From: JAWKTT01 sp041398965
GTDB lineage: Bacteria; Planctomycetota; Planctomycetia; Planctomycetales; Planctomycetaceae
Reading direction: 5' to 3'
NCBI GenBank assembly: GCA_041398965.1
Contig: JAWKTT010000031.1
Coordinates: forward strand, 1-52,057
DNA length: 52,057 nucleotides
This document shows positions 9,966-18,408 of the stretch, one piece after another; within the stretch, counting starts at the first letter, position 1, and each line of letters begins with the position of its first letter. Both the position numbers and the translations under genes were made by a program. The notes under the pieces are model-generated. The model saw only the letters and a program-made list of their open reading frames with translations. It was not told where the DNA came from and made no database searches.

Positions 9966-11600
9966 ATGACGTCAGACATTCCACAGTGGCCCGAAAGAAA
10001 AGGGTTCGGCATCTCCTGGATGGCGGTTCTGGTGATCGTCGTCGGCGTTGGCGTCGGTTCATTTTTCTACTTCAAACCACCAACGAAGCCAGATGCTCCC
10101 CCTGTGGTCAAGCGACCACGACCGGTCCCCCTCGCCGGCTGGGAGACTCCCGCATTGGCGTTCGTCCTCAGCGGCGAAATGCACGGTTACATCGAACCGT
10201 GTGGCTGCACCGAAGGACAAGTCGGCGGGCTGATGCGTCGAGCCACTCTCATCAAGACGATACAGGAAGAGAAGAAGTGGCCTGTGATCGGACTGGACAA
10301 TGGAGGGACGATGCACTCCAAACGAATCACTCGTAAACAGACTCACATGAAGTTCGACTTCACCCGGGATGCCCTCGAACAGATGGGGTTCGTCTCCGTC
10401 AATGTCGGCCCGGAAGAGGCCTACTTGAGGGACGGTGGACTCATGGAAGTTCGCGAGGGAGATAAGTTGAAGCCGGATTTCCACCTCCGACTTCAATCGG
10501 CGAATGTCAGCGTTTATCCCGGTGTTCCCGAACTCGAAGACGTGTTGCCGAAGTATCAGATTCACGAAACAGGTGGCCTGAAGACCGCGATCATTTCGGT
10601 CATGGACCCCGCAATCGCGCCCGGGCTGGTCCCTTCGGAGGGAGTGTTTGAAGTGACCGAATCGGCTGCCGCGATCGCGGCGCTTCTCCCGGCGATCGAC
10701 AAACTCACCCCGGACGTCTACGTCCTTTTGTCTCACAGTTCGCTCGAAAAGACGCAGGAACTTGTCAAGCAGTTTCCGCAGTTCCATCTGGCGGTTGCCG
10801 CAGGTGGTCCCGAAGATCCCGCACTCGAAGCGACTCTCACCGGGAACACCATGATTGTGCGGACCGGTCAGAAGGGAAAAAACGTCGGAGTCGTCGGGCT
10901 GTATCCCTCGGCAAAACCAGAAGGGGGATTCGATCTTAAGTATGAACTCGTCAAGCTGGATGGAGCCGATTTCGTCGACGACAAGTCGACTCGCGATCTG
11001 ATGATTGCCTACATCAATCGACTCGAAGTCGAACGCCCCGACCTGGCAGACAACCGCAATCCTCCCCCACCTCCACTTCGCAAAGACTCGGTACTCGGCA
11101 AGAACGAAGAGATCGCTGCAGAGTATGTCGGAGCCGAGACTTGTGGGAAGTGTCACACGAAGGCGTTCGCCAAGTGGAGTACAACCGGACATGCCCGAGC
11201 CTTCACAAGTTTGTCGAAGGGACGACCGGGAACCGAAGCGACTTGGATTGATCGCAAGTGGGATGCGGACTGTCTCTCATGCCACGTCGTCGGCTGGGAC
11301 GCACAGAACGGAACCCGTTACGCCGGGGGATTCATTGACGAGATGGAGACGCCACATCTTGCGGGTCAGCAGTGCGAAAACTGTCACGGACCAGGGAGCC
11401 GTCATGTCGACATTGAGCTTCGAAATAAGAGTCGCGAGAAGGTCGACATCGGCGAACTGGCGACCGAACGGCTGCTGATGAAGCAGACCAAGGCTCAGGC
11501 TGAGCAACAGCTGTGCAGCCAGTGTCACGACACCGACAACAGCCCTCACTTCAACTTTAAGACGTACTGGGAAAAGGTCCAACACCCCGGACGCGATTGA
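9966..11600 (+). CDS. Membrane-anchored tetraheme c-type cytochrome with phosphoesterase-like domain
   Basis: A 544-residue protein. A transmembrane anchor lies at about residues 16-36, then a Pro-rich linker. A domain resembling the calcineurin-like/5'-nucleotidase fold spans about 60-370, but its metal-ligand motifs are poorly preserved. It begins with a CGC motif at 79-81 (IEPCGCTEGQVGG), typical of a planctomycete/delta-proteobacterial family. A C-terminal cytochrome c554-like domain carries four haem sites: CGKCH 393, CLSCH 436, CENCH 470 and CSQCH 517. The domain therefore sits outside the cytoplasmic membrane and probably carries electrons. An ATG at 9966 just after AAAGGAG supports the start. 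It lies on the same strand as the broken DUF1573 gene and may be co-transcribed with it. Whether the phosphoesterase-like part is catalytic is unclear. Confidence 0.88.
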   Translation: MTSDIPQWPERKGFGISWMAVLVIVVGVGVGSFFYFKPPTKPDAPPVVKRPRPVPLAGWETPALAFVLSGEMHGYIEPCGCTEGQVGGLMRRATLIKTIQEEKKWPVIGLDNGGTMHSKRITRKQTHMKFDFTRDALEQMGFVSVNVGPEEAYLRDGGLMEVREGDKLKPDFHLRLQSANVSVYPGVPELEDVLPKYQIHETGGLKTAIISVMDPAIAPGLVPSEGVFEVTESAAAIAALLPAIDKLTPDVYVLLSHSSLEKTQELVKQFPQFHLAVAAGGPEDPALEATLTGNTMIVRTGQKGKNVGVVGLYPSAKPEGGFDLKYELVKLDGADFVDDKSTRDLMIAYINRLEVERPDLADNRNPPPPPLRKDSVLGKNEEIAAEYVGAETCGKCHTKAFAKWSTTGHARAFTSLSKGRPGTEATWIDRKWDADCLSCHVVGWDAQNGTRYAGGFIDEMETPHLAGQQCENCHGPGSRHVDIELRNKSREKVDIGELATERLLMKQTKAQAEQQLCSQCHDTDNSPHFNFKTYWEKVQHPGRD

Positions 11601-11846
11601 AATACGGCACAAGATTCCTCCGACAACTTGAACAGCGGACATCGATGAGGAAGCCGATCAAAGCACGGAATCGCAATGGTGGCATTCGCGAGGAGGTGCT
11701 TTGCACTGGTCGCAATTACGACTGGTTGTATCTCATTTGAGCAAATCGGACGATTGTTGAGAGCGTCCAAGGGGGCCTGTCGTACGATGAAAACTTGTGG
11801 GACTGGACCGGCGTCCTCCGTGGAACAAGTGTCGCATTCCAGCACT

Positions 11847-13199
11847 TCATCGGACGGCCTGATCCGTGCTGCCATTGTTGTGACTATTGTTGGGGAGTTT
11901 GTCACTCGAAAACTCGGCGTACGACTGGCTGTACCGATCGAGTAGTTTGGGATCGGCGGTACCATCGAAGGTGACGCAACGATAGCGGGAAACGAACGGG
12001 GTCTTTGGGGAAATCTCGAAGGGGCCGAGGACGCAGGGGGTGAAGACAAAATAGGGTTTGTCGGGATGGATGCGGACCGGCTCGGGGTACCGAATGTTGG
12101 TAGGGTGCCCCATCATCGCGAGTCCCGCCCGGAACTCAGCTCTTGTCGGGCTTGATTCCTCATTCGTCGCCGACTTCGTGGCGTTGGACTCTGTGTCCAC
12201 AGGTCCGCTCAGAGCGACCCAGGCTGGACGAGAGTGATTCGCTGCGACTCGGTTCTTTCCTTCGCTCGTGGTGACGTCGACACCGGTTTTCCCAAGCCAG
12301 TTTTCGAGTCCGCGCATCGCCCGCCCGCCGTAATGGTACTCGCGAATCTGCAGGGGAGACTCGGTCGCGCACGATTGCACGCTCATGAGATCGACGAGAC
12401 GCGGACCCGTTGTGTTCCAAACTCGGACGGTCAGTCTCTCGGTCAACACATCTCGCGGGCCGTTGGGGGAGGAGAGGTCGCGATGGCGAAGTTCTACGGT
12501 GAAGTCCCCAAAGACATCTCCACTGGTTGTGCCGATGACGCGGTGATGCGACACCTTCCCGGTGCGGCCCCCTTCGTTCCAGAAATCCACCTTTCGCCCC
12601 TCGAAGGAGGTGTTAACCCATGCACCGAACAAGCCATGCTGATGGGCATGGTCGGCTGGGAATTCGGAAGTAAGGATGTGCCCCGCTGGAGATCGGAGTG
12701 GATGGATGTGCCCACTGTGAGCATAGACTGCGTCAATCTTCGGCGGCGGCTGACGCAGTTCGATTGCGTAGCTCAGCACCGGCTTGCCTCGCACGGTCAC
12801 TTCGATCGATCCGGTTTCTCTGTTCTCGGTCACCACGACGTTGACAGTGGTTTGCTGTAGGGGTGAATTGCTCGATGTGTGTCCATCACTGGGCAGGTTT
12901 GTGGAGGGCTCGGGTCTCTCCCGGAGTGTCCCACGAAATGACTCTCCCACAGGAACTTCCTTCAGCCAGATGCAAGCGGCCAATCGATGCTCGCGATGCA
13001 GCCATTGCACCGGAACCGTTTCGCCGTTTCGGGTCAGTTGCAGATGTTCGGCCTCTGCCAGCGATGGCGGGACAGAGACCAACAGAGGGAGATCCCGTCG
13101 GTCCCACGCGGCAGCCGGAATCTCGACCTCGACCGGCTCACTCGCTGGCAAGGGAGCGATCAATAGCAACGACAAGATTAGCAACACAAGGTGGCGCAT
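11847..13199 (-). CDS. Secreted DUF6807 (PmoA-like) protein
   Basis: The start is taken at the ATG at 13199 because it begins a clear signal peptide (MRHLVLLILSLLLIAPLPAS); an ATG 33 bases earlier would add a charged leader. About 450 residues. The central and C-terminal parts match the DUF6807 family often labelled 'PmoA', with the His-rich blocks HSGHIHPLRSPAGH and DHAHQHGLFGAW, and later REYHYGGRAMRG. The family is found next to carbohydrate and secondary-metabolite genes in Planctomycetes and is not a methane monooxygenase subunit; its activity is unknown. It follows pyrE by 84 bases on the same strand and may be the last gene of that transcript. The C-terminal 20 residues are low-complexity (Asn/Ser-rich). 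Confidence 0.85.
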   Translation of the reverse strand: MRHLVLLILSLLLIAPLPASEPVEVEIPAAAWDRRDLPLLVSVPPSLAEAEHLQLTRNGETVPVQWLHREHRLAACIWLKEVPVGESFRGTLRERPEPSTNLPSDGHTSSNSPLQQTTVNVVVTENRETGSIEVTVRGKPVLSYAIELRQPPPKIDAVYAHSGHIHPLRSPAGHILTSEFPADHAHQHGLFGAWVNTSFEGRKVDFWNEGGRTGKVSHHRVIGTTSGDVFGDFTVELRHRDLSSPNGPRDVLTERLTVRVWNTTGPRLVDLMSVQSCATESPLQIREYHYGGRAMRGLENWLGKTGVDVTTSEGKNRVAANHSRPAWVALSGPVDTESNATKSATNEESSPTRAEFRAGLAMMGHPTNIRYPEPVRIHPDKPYFVFTPCVLGPFEISPKTPFVSRYRCVTFDGTADPKLLDRYSQSYAEFSSDKLPNNSHNNGSTDQAVR

Positions 13200-13283
13200 G
13201 GGAACTCCAGTGTGTCCCGGCAGAGTAACCACCGGGACAGAGGGGTTTGATGACCAATCAGACTGTCGAAGACTCTCGCTGTC

Positions 13284-13838
13284 TCAGACTGCGGGAGGTT
13301 CTAGTCCGAAGTCTTGGATCGTGAGCAAAGAGCGGAAGGTAAGCCCTTCTTTCTCGAAGTTCTCGCGTCCCCCTTCCATGCGATCGATGATGGCAGCAAC
13401 GACGACCGGGACCGCTCCGAACTCGCGAATGCGCTCGACAGCCAGCAGAGAACTGCCGCCAGTCGTGACGACGTCCTCCAGAACAGCCACCTTCATCCCC
13501 GGTTGCAATGGACCTTCGATGAAGCGGTTGGTCCCGTGACCCTTGGACTCTTTGCGAACGAGGAAGCCGTTGAGGTCGCGGCCCTGTTCGCCGGCAACAG
13601 TGAGGACCCCCGCGATGATCGGGTCGGCCCCGATGGACATTCCCCCGACAGCATCAAATTCAAAGTCTTTCAGAAGGTCGAGAAACCCCAGCGAGATCAG
13701 TCGCAGGCTTGTCGATTGCAGGGTCACCTGCTTGCCGTCGAGGTAGTATTTCGCCTTGCGACCCGACGCAAGGGTGAAGTCGCCAAACTTCATCGATCGT
13801 TCGGCCACGAGGTCTTTTAACGCTTGTTTGTCGTACAT
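13284..13838 (-). CDS. pyrE: Orotate phosphoribosyltransferase
   Basis: A 184-residue cytoplasmic enzyme converting orotate and PRPP to orotidine monophosphate in pyrimidine synthesis. It shows the N-terminal block FGDFTLASGRKAKYYLDGKQ, the GGMSIGADPI loop, the VRKESKGHG loop with the catalytic Lys, and the PRPP-binding signature VAVLEDVVTTGGSS. Length is normal for the family. It starts only 3 bases after the stop of the large protease gene, so the two are almost certainly on one mRNA; no functional link between them is evident. Confidence 0.96.
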   Translation of the reverse strand: MYDKQALKDLVAERSMKFGDFTLASGRKAKYYLDGKQVTLQSTSLRLISLGFLDLLKDFEFDAVGGMSIGADPIIAGVLTVAGEQGRDLNGFLVRKESKGHGTNRFIEGPLQPGMKVAVLEDVVTTGGSSLLAVERIREFGAVPVVVAAIIDRMEGGRENFEKEGLTFRSLLTIQDFGLEPPAV

Positions 13839-13841
13839 CTT

Positions 13842-16214
13842 TTATGGTCCTTGAGCAGAGCGGGAATCGCGTTTCTGCGATTCTAATGCCTCACGCAATT
13901 CGTGCACCCGTTCGAGTACAATCTCCTCCGGTTCGTGCTCGATGACCCAGTCGACCTCAGCAATCCCTTCGTCATAACGTCCAGTGTTCAAGCAGAGAAC
14001 TGCTTTGTACAGACGGTCGGTCGCCGACTTCGGATTGACGACGAGGACCGCTTCCACGTACCGCAGTCCGGCTGCGGTGTCGCCGGTGGAGTTCGCGACG
14101 CCGAGCAGATTTCGCAGCATCCGTTCAATGATGGCGGCTGGTGACTGAGGTGCGAGGAAGGAGTCGTCCCAGTCGAGTCCCCGGTTGCGTATCACGAGAG
14201 CTTTTGCGTCGTCTTCTGTCAGCGTCGCTCCCCGTTCGAATGGATCAATCAGTTGCGGTGTTCCTTCGGCGGGACGGTACTGCACGATGAAATGGCTCGG
14301 AAGCCCGATCCCGACGACGTTGAAGCCGCAGCGACGGGCCATCTCCATGTACAAAACCGACAACGTGATCGGCAAACCCTCGCGATCGTCGATCACCTCG
14401 TTCAGATAGCTGTTCGATGCCGCGTAGTAATTCGTCCGGCTCCCATGAAACCCCTGCTGTTCAAAGAGGTATTCTTGCAACATCTGGAATCGCTCTGCCT
14501 CCGAAGACTTCGCTGGGAACTTCTCGCTCACCTCTTTCGCCATCGCGTCGATCTGTTCCTGATACAGCGTGATGTCCAGATCTTCGTTGTCGAGAGCCGA
14601 GAGAAGTAATGCGGCCTCTAACAGATTCACCTCCCCTTCCTTAGGATTCATGACATCGGCCAATCGTCGATGGATCGTCCGGGCATGCACCGACTTGGTC
14701 AATTCGCGGAGTTGCTGTGTCTGTCGTTCGAGTTCGCGAACCTGTTCTTGAAGGGCGATGCGGGTCGATGCGGAATCGAGTTCGGCGAGATCGTTAACGA
14801 CACTGTCTGGTGTTGCTCCCGATCTCGGCAAGGTGTCGATCTGAGCCCTAATCCTGGCAAGGATCTCGCCCTCCGGACGTTGTGGGCCGACACTCTCGCC
14901 CACCTGGAATTGTCGAAACTCCGCTTCAGTCTGCCGAAACTTGACGAGTCCGACACTCCCTTTCGTCAGGGTGTTGTCGGTCGACGTGAAGATTAGTTGA
15001 TCGTTGCAGTAACAAAGAAAACGGTCGGCTTCGATGCGGACCTTGAGATAGTTCACCTCGCCGGGACGGAACGCCGTGGAGCGAACTTCATCGAGGACGT
15101 TCCAGGAGTAGACGGTTGGCCCGTCGAAACGACTCAGACGAAGGCGTCCGCTGGAAGGGTAGAAACCGTAGTGTCGCTCTTTGCCATCCGCCTGAAACAC
15201 GAGCCCCGCGGCACCATCGGCTTCTTCAAACGAGACAGCAACTCCAACTTCAAATGGGACCTGAGGAGTTGGTCGCTTCGAGAGGCAGAATGATCGTCCA
15301 CCGGGGGCCGCTTCGGTTCCCGTTGCGTGAATTCGCCCGGCTCGTTGAGTCCAGCGAACTGTCCCTTGTGGAGCATCCCACAGACGGGGGTTGATCACGC
15401 CGATCGTCAGCCATTGCTGCATGGCGACTGGATTCGGCTTCTCCAGAAGAGGTTGCAATCTTTCGGCGACAACAGCGAACCCGATGTTCTCCTTTTCAAG
15501 CGACTTAAGCGTGACCAGTCCGACGACTTCACCTTTCAGGTTGAGCACCGGTCCGCCGCTGTTCCCCCTTTCGATCGGCATGGCGAGTTGTATCATGTCC
15601 ATGCCGCTGACGTTCTTTCGGATTGAGGACATCCCGGTGACGGCAGAGTGTTCGAGACCCTGCGGGTTCCCAATCGCGACGAGCGGTTCGGCTTTGCCGA
15701 GTTCGTCAACCTTTCCCAACGGCAAAGCGGGAAGCCCAGTCGCGTCGATTTTGAGAATCGCGAGGTCCTGTGACTTGTCGGTCGCGTAGACTGAGACGAC
15801 GTCAAACGTCCGACCATCAAACAGTCGGACCGAAATGGGACGAGCCTCTCCGATGACGTGCAGGTTCGTGGCAATCAAACCGTCGTCCCGTAAGACAAAG
15901 CCGCTTCCCAATCCTTGTCGCTTTCCATCACGACCAGAAAACGTAATGACGACCACCGACTTCTGAGCGGTCTCGACCAACTTCCGCACAGTCGCCGGAT
16001 CGGCCAGCACAAGAGTCGCGGCCGTTTCGTCGGTGGAGGGTTTGTCGACAACGTCTGATGGTTCGACCAGTGGAGTGGTGGCGTCGGGCGAGTCAGCGGA
16101 CGAAGTCGGTCCGTCCCCCCAGGCGAAGGTAGGCAGCAATAGTCCCCCCCACAGCAAACCGCAGCAAATTCTCCAGAATCGGACTCCCACGATCGATGCA
16201 GTCATCGAGACCAT
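13842..16214 (-). CDS. Secreted trypsin-like protease fused to LamG-like, SirB1/transglutaminase-like and TPR regions
   Basis: The start is taken at the ATG at 16214, which gives a signal peptide (hydrophobic core CCGLLWGGLLLPTFAWG); an upstream in-frame ATG at 16328 would bury it. About 790 residues. An HtrA/DegP-like protease spans about 75-255 with triad His119 (TNLHVIG), Asp150 (SQDLAILK) and Ser219 (ERGNSGGP). There is no PDZ domain; instead a jelly-roll/LamG-like region follows (about 290-440, AAGLVFQADGKERHYGFYPS). Next comes a coiled segment, then a SirB1-type transglutaminase-like domain (NSYLNEVIDDREGLPITLSV, MARRCGFNVVGIGLPSHFIV), and a final TPR-like segment. The combination suggests envelope proteolysis with a substrate-binding module. 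It heads a likely operon with pyrE. Confidence 0.9.
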   Translation of the reverse strand: MVSMTASIVGVRFWRICCGLLWGGLLLPTFAWGDGPTSSADSPDATTPLVEPSDVVDKPSTDETAATLVLADPATVRKLVETAQKSVVVITFSGRDGKRQGLGSGFVLRDDGLIATNLHVIGEARPISVRLFDGRTFDVVSVYATDKSQDLAILKIDATGLPALPLGKVDELGKAEPLVAIGNPQGLEHSAVTGMSSIRKNVSGMDMIQLAMPIERGNSGGPVLNLKGEVVGLVTLKSLEKENIGFAVVAERLQPLLEKPNPVAMQQWLTIGVINPRLWDAPQGTVRWTQRAGRIHATGTEAAPGGRSFCLSKRPTPQVPFEVGVAVSFEEADGAAGLVFQADGKERHYGFYPSSGRLRLSRFDGPTVYSWNVLDEVRSTAFRPGEVNYLKVRIEADRFLCYCNDQLIFTSTDNTLTKGSVGLVKFRQTEAEFRQFQVGESVGPQRPEGEILARIRAQIDTLPRSGATPDSVVNDLAELDSASTRIALQEQVRELERQTQQLRELTKSVHARTIHRRLADVMNPKEGEVNLLEAALLLSALDNEDLDITLYQEQIDAMAKEVSEKFPAKSSEAERFQMLQEYLFEQQGFHGSRTNYYAASNSYLNEVIDDREGLPITLSVLYMEMARRCGFNVVGIGLPSHFIVQYRPAEGTPQLIDPFERGATLTEDDAKALVIRNRGLDWDDSFLAPQSPAAIIERMLRNLLGVANSTGDTAAGLRYVEAVLVVNPKSATDRLYKAVLCLNTGRYDEGIAEVDWVIEHEPEEIVLERVHELREALESQKRDSRSAQGP

Positions 16215-16308
16215 CCTGTTGACAGTAAGGTTACGGCATCCGAAATCGAATGCCTCAAGCGAGAATGTCGTCACTCGCGAATCACCTCGAGATCGACACC
16301 AACCGATG

Positions 16309-16470
16309 TTACCGCACCGCACGCCCAAACGGGAGTTCGACAGCGAAGATCAACTTCTGCCGGATGGTTTCCTCTCGCTGCACTCCCACCCCCATCGGAG
16401 GGGACAGCCGATCCGAGGCGTCGTTTTCCCCCGCGTTCGTCATGCTCCCAAAGACTTTCTCGTTCACCAT
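16309..16470 (-). CDS. Possible 53-residue small protein upstream of the protease gene
   Basis: Unrecognised. An ATG at 16470 follows GAGGA five bases upstream and opens a 53-codon frame to a TAA at 16309. The peptide is soluble and mixed-charge: MVNEKVFGSMTNAGEND at the start, REETIRQKLIFAVELPFGRAVR-like at the end (last residues RAVR). Codon choice resembles the neighbouring genes. It stops about 95 bases before the protease start and would be the first gene of that leftward transcript. It could also be the C-terminus of a longer frame-broken gene, because coding-like sequence continues upstream in another frame to about 16600. Modest confidence. Confidence 0.35.
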   Translation of the reverse strand: MVNEKVFGSMTNAGENDASDRLSPPMGVGVQREETIRQKLIFAVELPFGRAVR

Positions 16471-16730
16471 GAAGTCCTCAATGACTGGGATATCGGCACT
16501 GGGAGAGAGGGAGCAACTTCCATCACAATCTGCTGGCCAACGTCGGGAAGATCATTCGCTTGCAGGGTCTCTTGTTGGCGATCCGTTCGTGTTGTCAGTT
16601 TGTGTGAATGGTCTCTCGACAGAACTCTGTGTTCGGTGGCGGTATCGACCCTTCATCCGTTCCCTTTTGTCCGGGGGGGACTCTGATAGACTGGGGCATT
16701 CTTAGGATTTCCCACGTCACAGGTTTCGAC

Positions 16731-17930
16731 ATGTCGCTGAGTACGTTGCCACTAAGCTATTGCACCAATGTTCACCCGGGAACCTCGGTGGCCGAGGTGA
16801 CCGCCGGACTTCGGAATGTGACGGCACATGTCGGACGGCAATTTGGACATCCACTGGCGGCGGGACTCTGGCTCGCCCAACCGGCCATCAACGAACTCGC
16901 CAGTCAGCCGACGATTGATCAACTGCAACAATCGCTCGAAGAAGCCGGGGTCGTCTGTTACACGCTCAATGCCTTTCCCTACGGAAACTTTCATGGCGAT
17001 CGAGTGAAGGAGCAAGTCTATCTCCCCGACTGGACGTCCGCCGATCGGCTCGACTATACGTGGGGATGTGCCCAAGTTCTGGCTGCCATCATGCCGGAAG
17101 GGACCGAAGGGAGTTTGTCGACCGTTCCACTAGGCTTTAAAGGATTGCCGCACGACAGCAACTTCATGCCGCGATGTGCTGAGCAACTGGTGCAACTGGC
17201 CGGTCAACTCGATGCCCTGCACGACGAAACCGGGCGAGTCGTTCGGTTGGCGATCGAGCCGGAACCGTTGTGTGTTCTTGAAACAACTGCCGAAACGCTA
17301 ACGTTCTTCGAGAGTGTTTGGCGGGCAGCTCAGCGTGCCGGTCTGACGGAGGCGGCTCGACGACATCTTGGCATCTGCTATGACGTCTGCCATCAGTCGG
17401 TCGAGTTTGAAGATGTCGCCGAATCAATCAAGAGTATCCGCAGTGCGGGGGTTCGGCTCAACAAGATTCATCTCACTTGTGCAATTCGACTCGAGTGGCC
17501 TGCCGACAATGTCGAAGGCCGCAAGGCTTTGGCTCACTTTGCCGAGCCACGTTATCTGCATCAGACATTCGCCCGCAGTGCCGACGGAACGATCCTCAGT
17601 CTGTCCGATCTCGAACAGTCGTTCTGCGAATCCCCTCCCGCGAGCTTTGCGGCTGCCGATGAGTGGCGAGTTCACTTCCATGTCCCGGTCAACGCCGAGT
17701 CGATTGGTCCACTGAAGACGACACGAGACGACTTAAAACTTGCACTTCAAACGGTCGCCGGTCTCGAATATGCACCGCATCTGGAGGTTGAAACCTACAC
17801 GTGGGGCGTTCTCCCCGACAGTGAAAAGCCGAGCCTCATCGATGGATTGACAGCCGAATTATCGGCAACCCGTAAGCTCCTGGACGATCTGCGAGACGGC
17901 ACGTCGTCCACTGGTCAGAGGTCTTCCTGA
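16731..17930 (+). CDS. eboE: EboE-like metabolite-traffic protein (sugar isomerase/epimerase TIM-barrel fold)
   Basis: A 399-residue protein resembling EboE: LSYCTNVHPG at the N-terminus, TLNAFPYGNFHGDRVKEQVY, LPDWTSADRLDYT, the SLSTVPLGFKG block, and LAIEPEPLCVLETT, where the Glu/His metal-site residues of the xylose-isomerase-like barrel are expected. In organisms with a full eboABCDEF cluster the genes are needed to export or mature a metabolite; none of the other ebo genes is in this window. The start at 16731 is chosen because the conserved N-terminal motif begins a few residues in; an upstream extension encodes nothing family-like. Its TGA overlaps the ATG of yidD (TGATG), so the two are translationally coupled. 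The identification rests on motif memory and could instead be a generic sugar-phosphate isomerase. Confidence 0.75.
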   Translation: MSLSTLPLSYCTNVHPGTSVAEVTAGLRNVTAHVGRQFGHPLAAGLWLAQPAINELASQPTIDQLQQSLEEAGVVCYTLNAFPYGNFHGDRVKEQVYLPDWTSADRLDYTWGCAQVLAAIMPEGTEGSLSTVPLGFKGLPHDSNFMPRCAEQLVQLAGQLDALHDETGRVVRLAIEPEPLCVLETTAETLTFFESVWRAAQRAGLTEAARRHLGICYDVCHQSVEFEDVAESIKSIRSAGVRLNKIHLTCAIRLEWPADNVEGRKALAHFAEPRYLHQTFARSADGTILSLSDLEQSFCESPPASFAAADEWRVHFHVPVNAESIGPLKTTRDDLKLALQTVAGLEYAPHLEVETYTWGVLPDSEKPSLIDGLTAELSATRKLLDDLRDGTSSTGQRSS

Positions 17931-18235
17931 TGACATCTGAGCCCCCATCAAGCCGAGATTCCGAGCCTGTCGCCAACTGGGTCGATGGCGGTTCATGGCT
18001 GAGATGGGTGGGATGGTTGCCGCAACTTGCATTGCTGGCGATGGTCAAGATGTACCAGTTTTTCGGCAGCCCACTGATGCGGTGGCTGGGGGTCGGATGC
18101 CGCTTTACTCCGACATGCAGTCACTACATGATTGGAGCACTCAAGAAACATGGCCCGTTTCGAGGAACATGGCGCGGCATTCGACGGGTCTGCCGCTGTC
18201 ACCCAGGGCACCCCGGAGGTTATGATCCCCCGTAG
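17930..18235 (+). CDS. yidD: Membrane protein insertion efficiency factor YidD
   Basis: A 101-residue protein. The C-terminal 70 residues hold the whole YidD signature: KMYQFFGSPLMRWLG, CRFTPTCSHYM, the HGPFRGTW block, and CRCHPGHPGGYDPP. YidD is a small membrane-associated protein that helps YidC insert inner-membrane proteins. The N-terminal 25 residues are a Ser/Glu/Pro-rich extension. It is usually found between rnpA and yidC; here it is coupled to eboE instead, with TGATG overlap. Confidence 0.93.
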   Translation: MTSEPPSSRDSEPVANWVDGGSWLRWVGWLPQLALLAMVKMYQFFGSPLMRWLGVGCRFTPTCSHYMIGALKKHGPFRGTWRGIRRVCRCHPGHPGGYDPP

Positions 18236-18408
18236 CGTTGAGTCTCAGCAAAACATCCCCGTATCACGAGGTCCCCAGTCAAGCGGGCATCCATGTTTGT
18301 TGATTCGCCTAGGCCCGGTGCGTTCCAATTTTCAAGGTCGGTCATCCATCACATCCTCCACTTTCGACGGTCCACAAAGGCCGTCGTGCATTCAAGTTCC
18401 TCCGTAGT

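Noticed and set aside
10059..11192. A 377-codon minus-strand frame opposite the cytochrome gene
   Set aside because: Antisense to conserved motifs; no recognisable domain.
11676..11945. Possible small lipoprotein (LVAITTGC near its N-terminus)
   Set aside because: The lipobox is weak, there is no convincing ribosome-binding site, and the last third is antisense to the DUF6807 gene.
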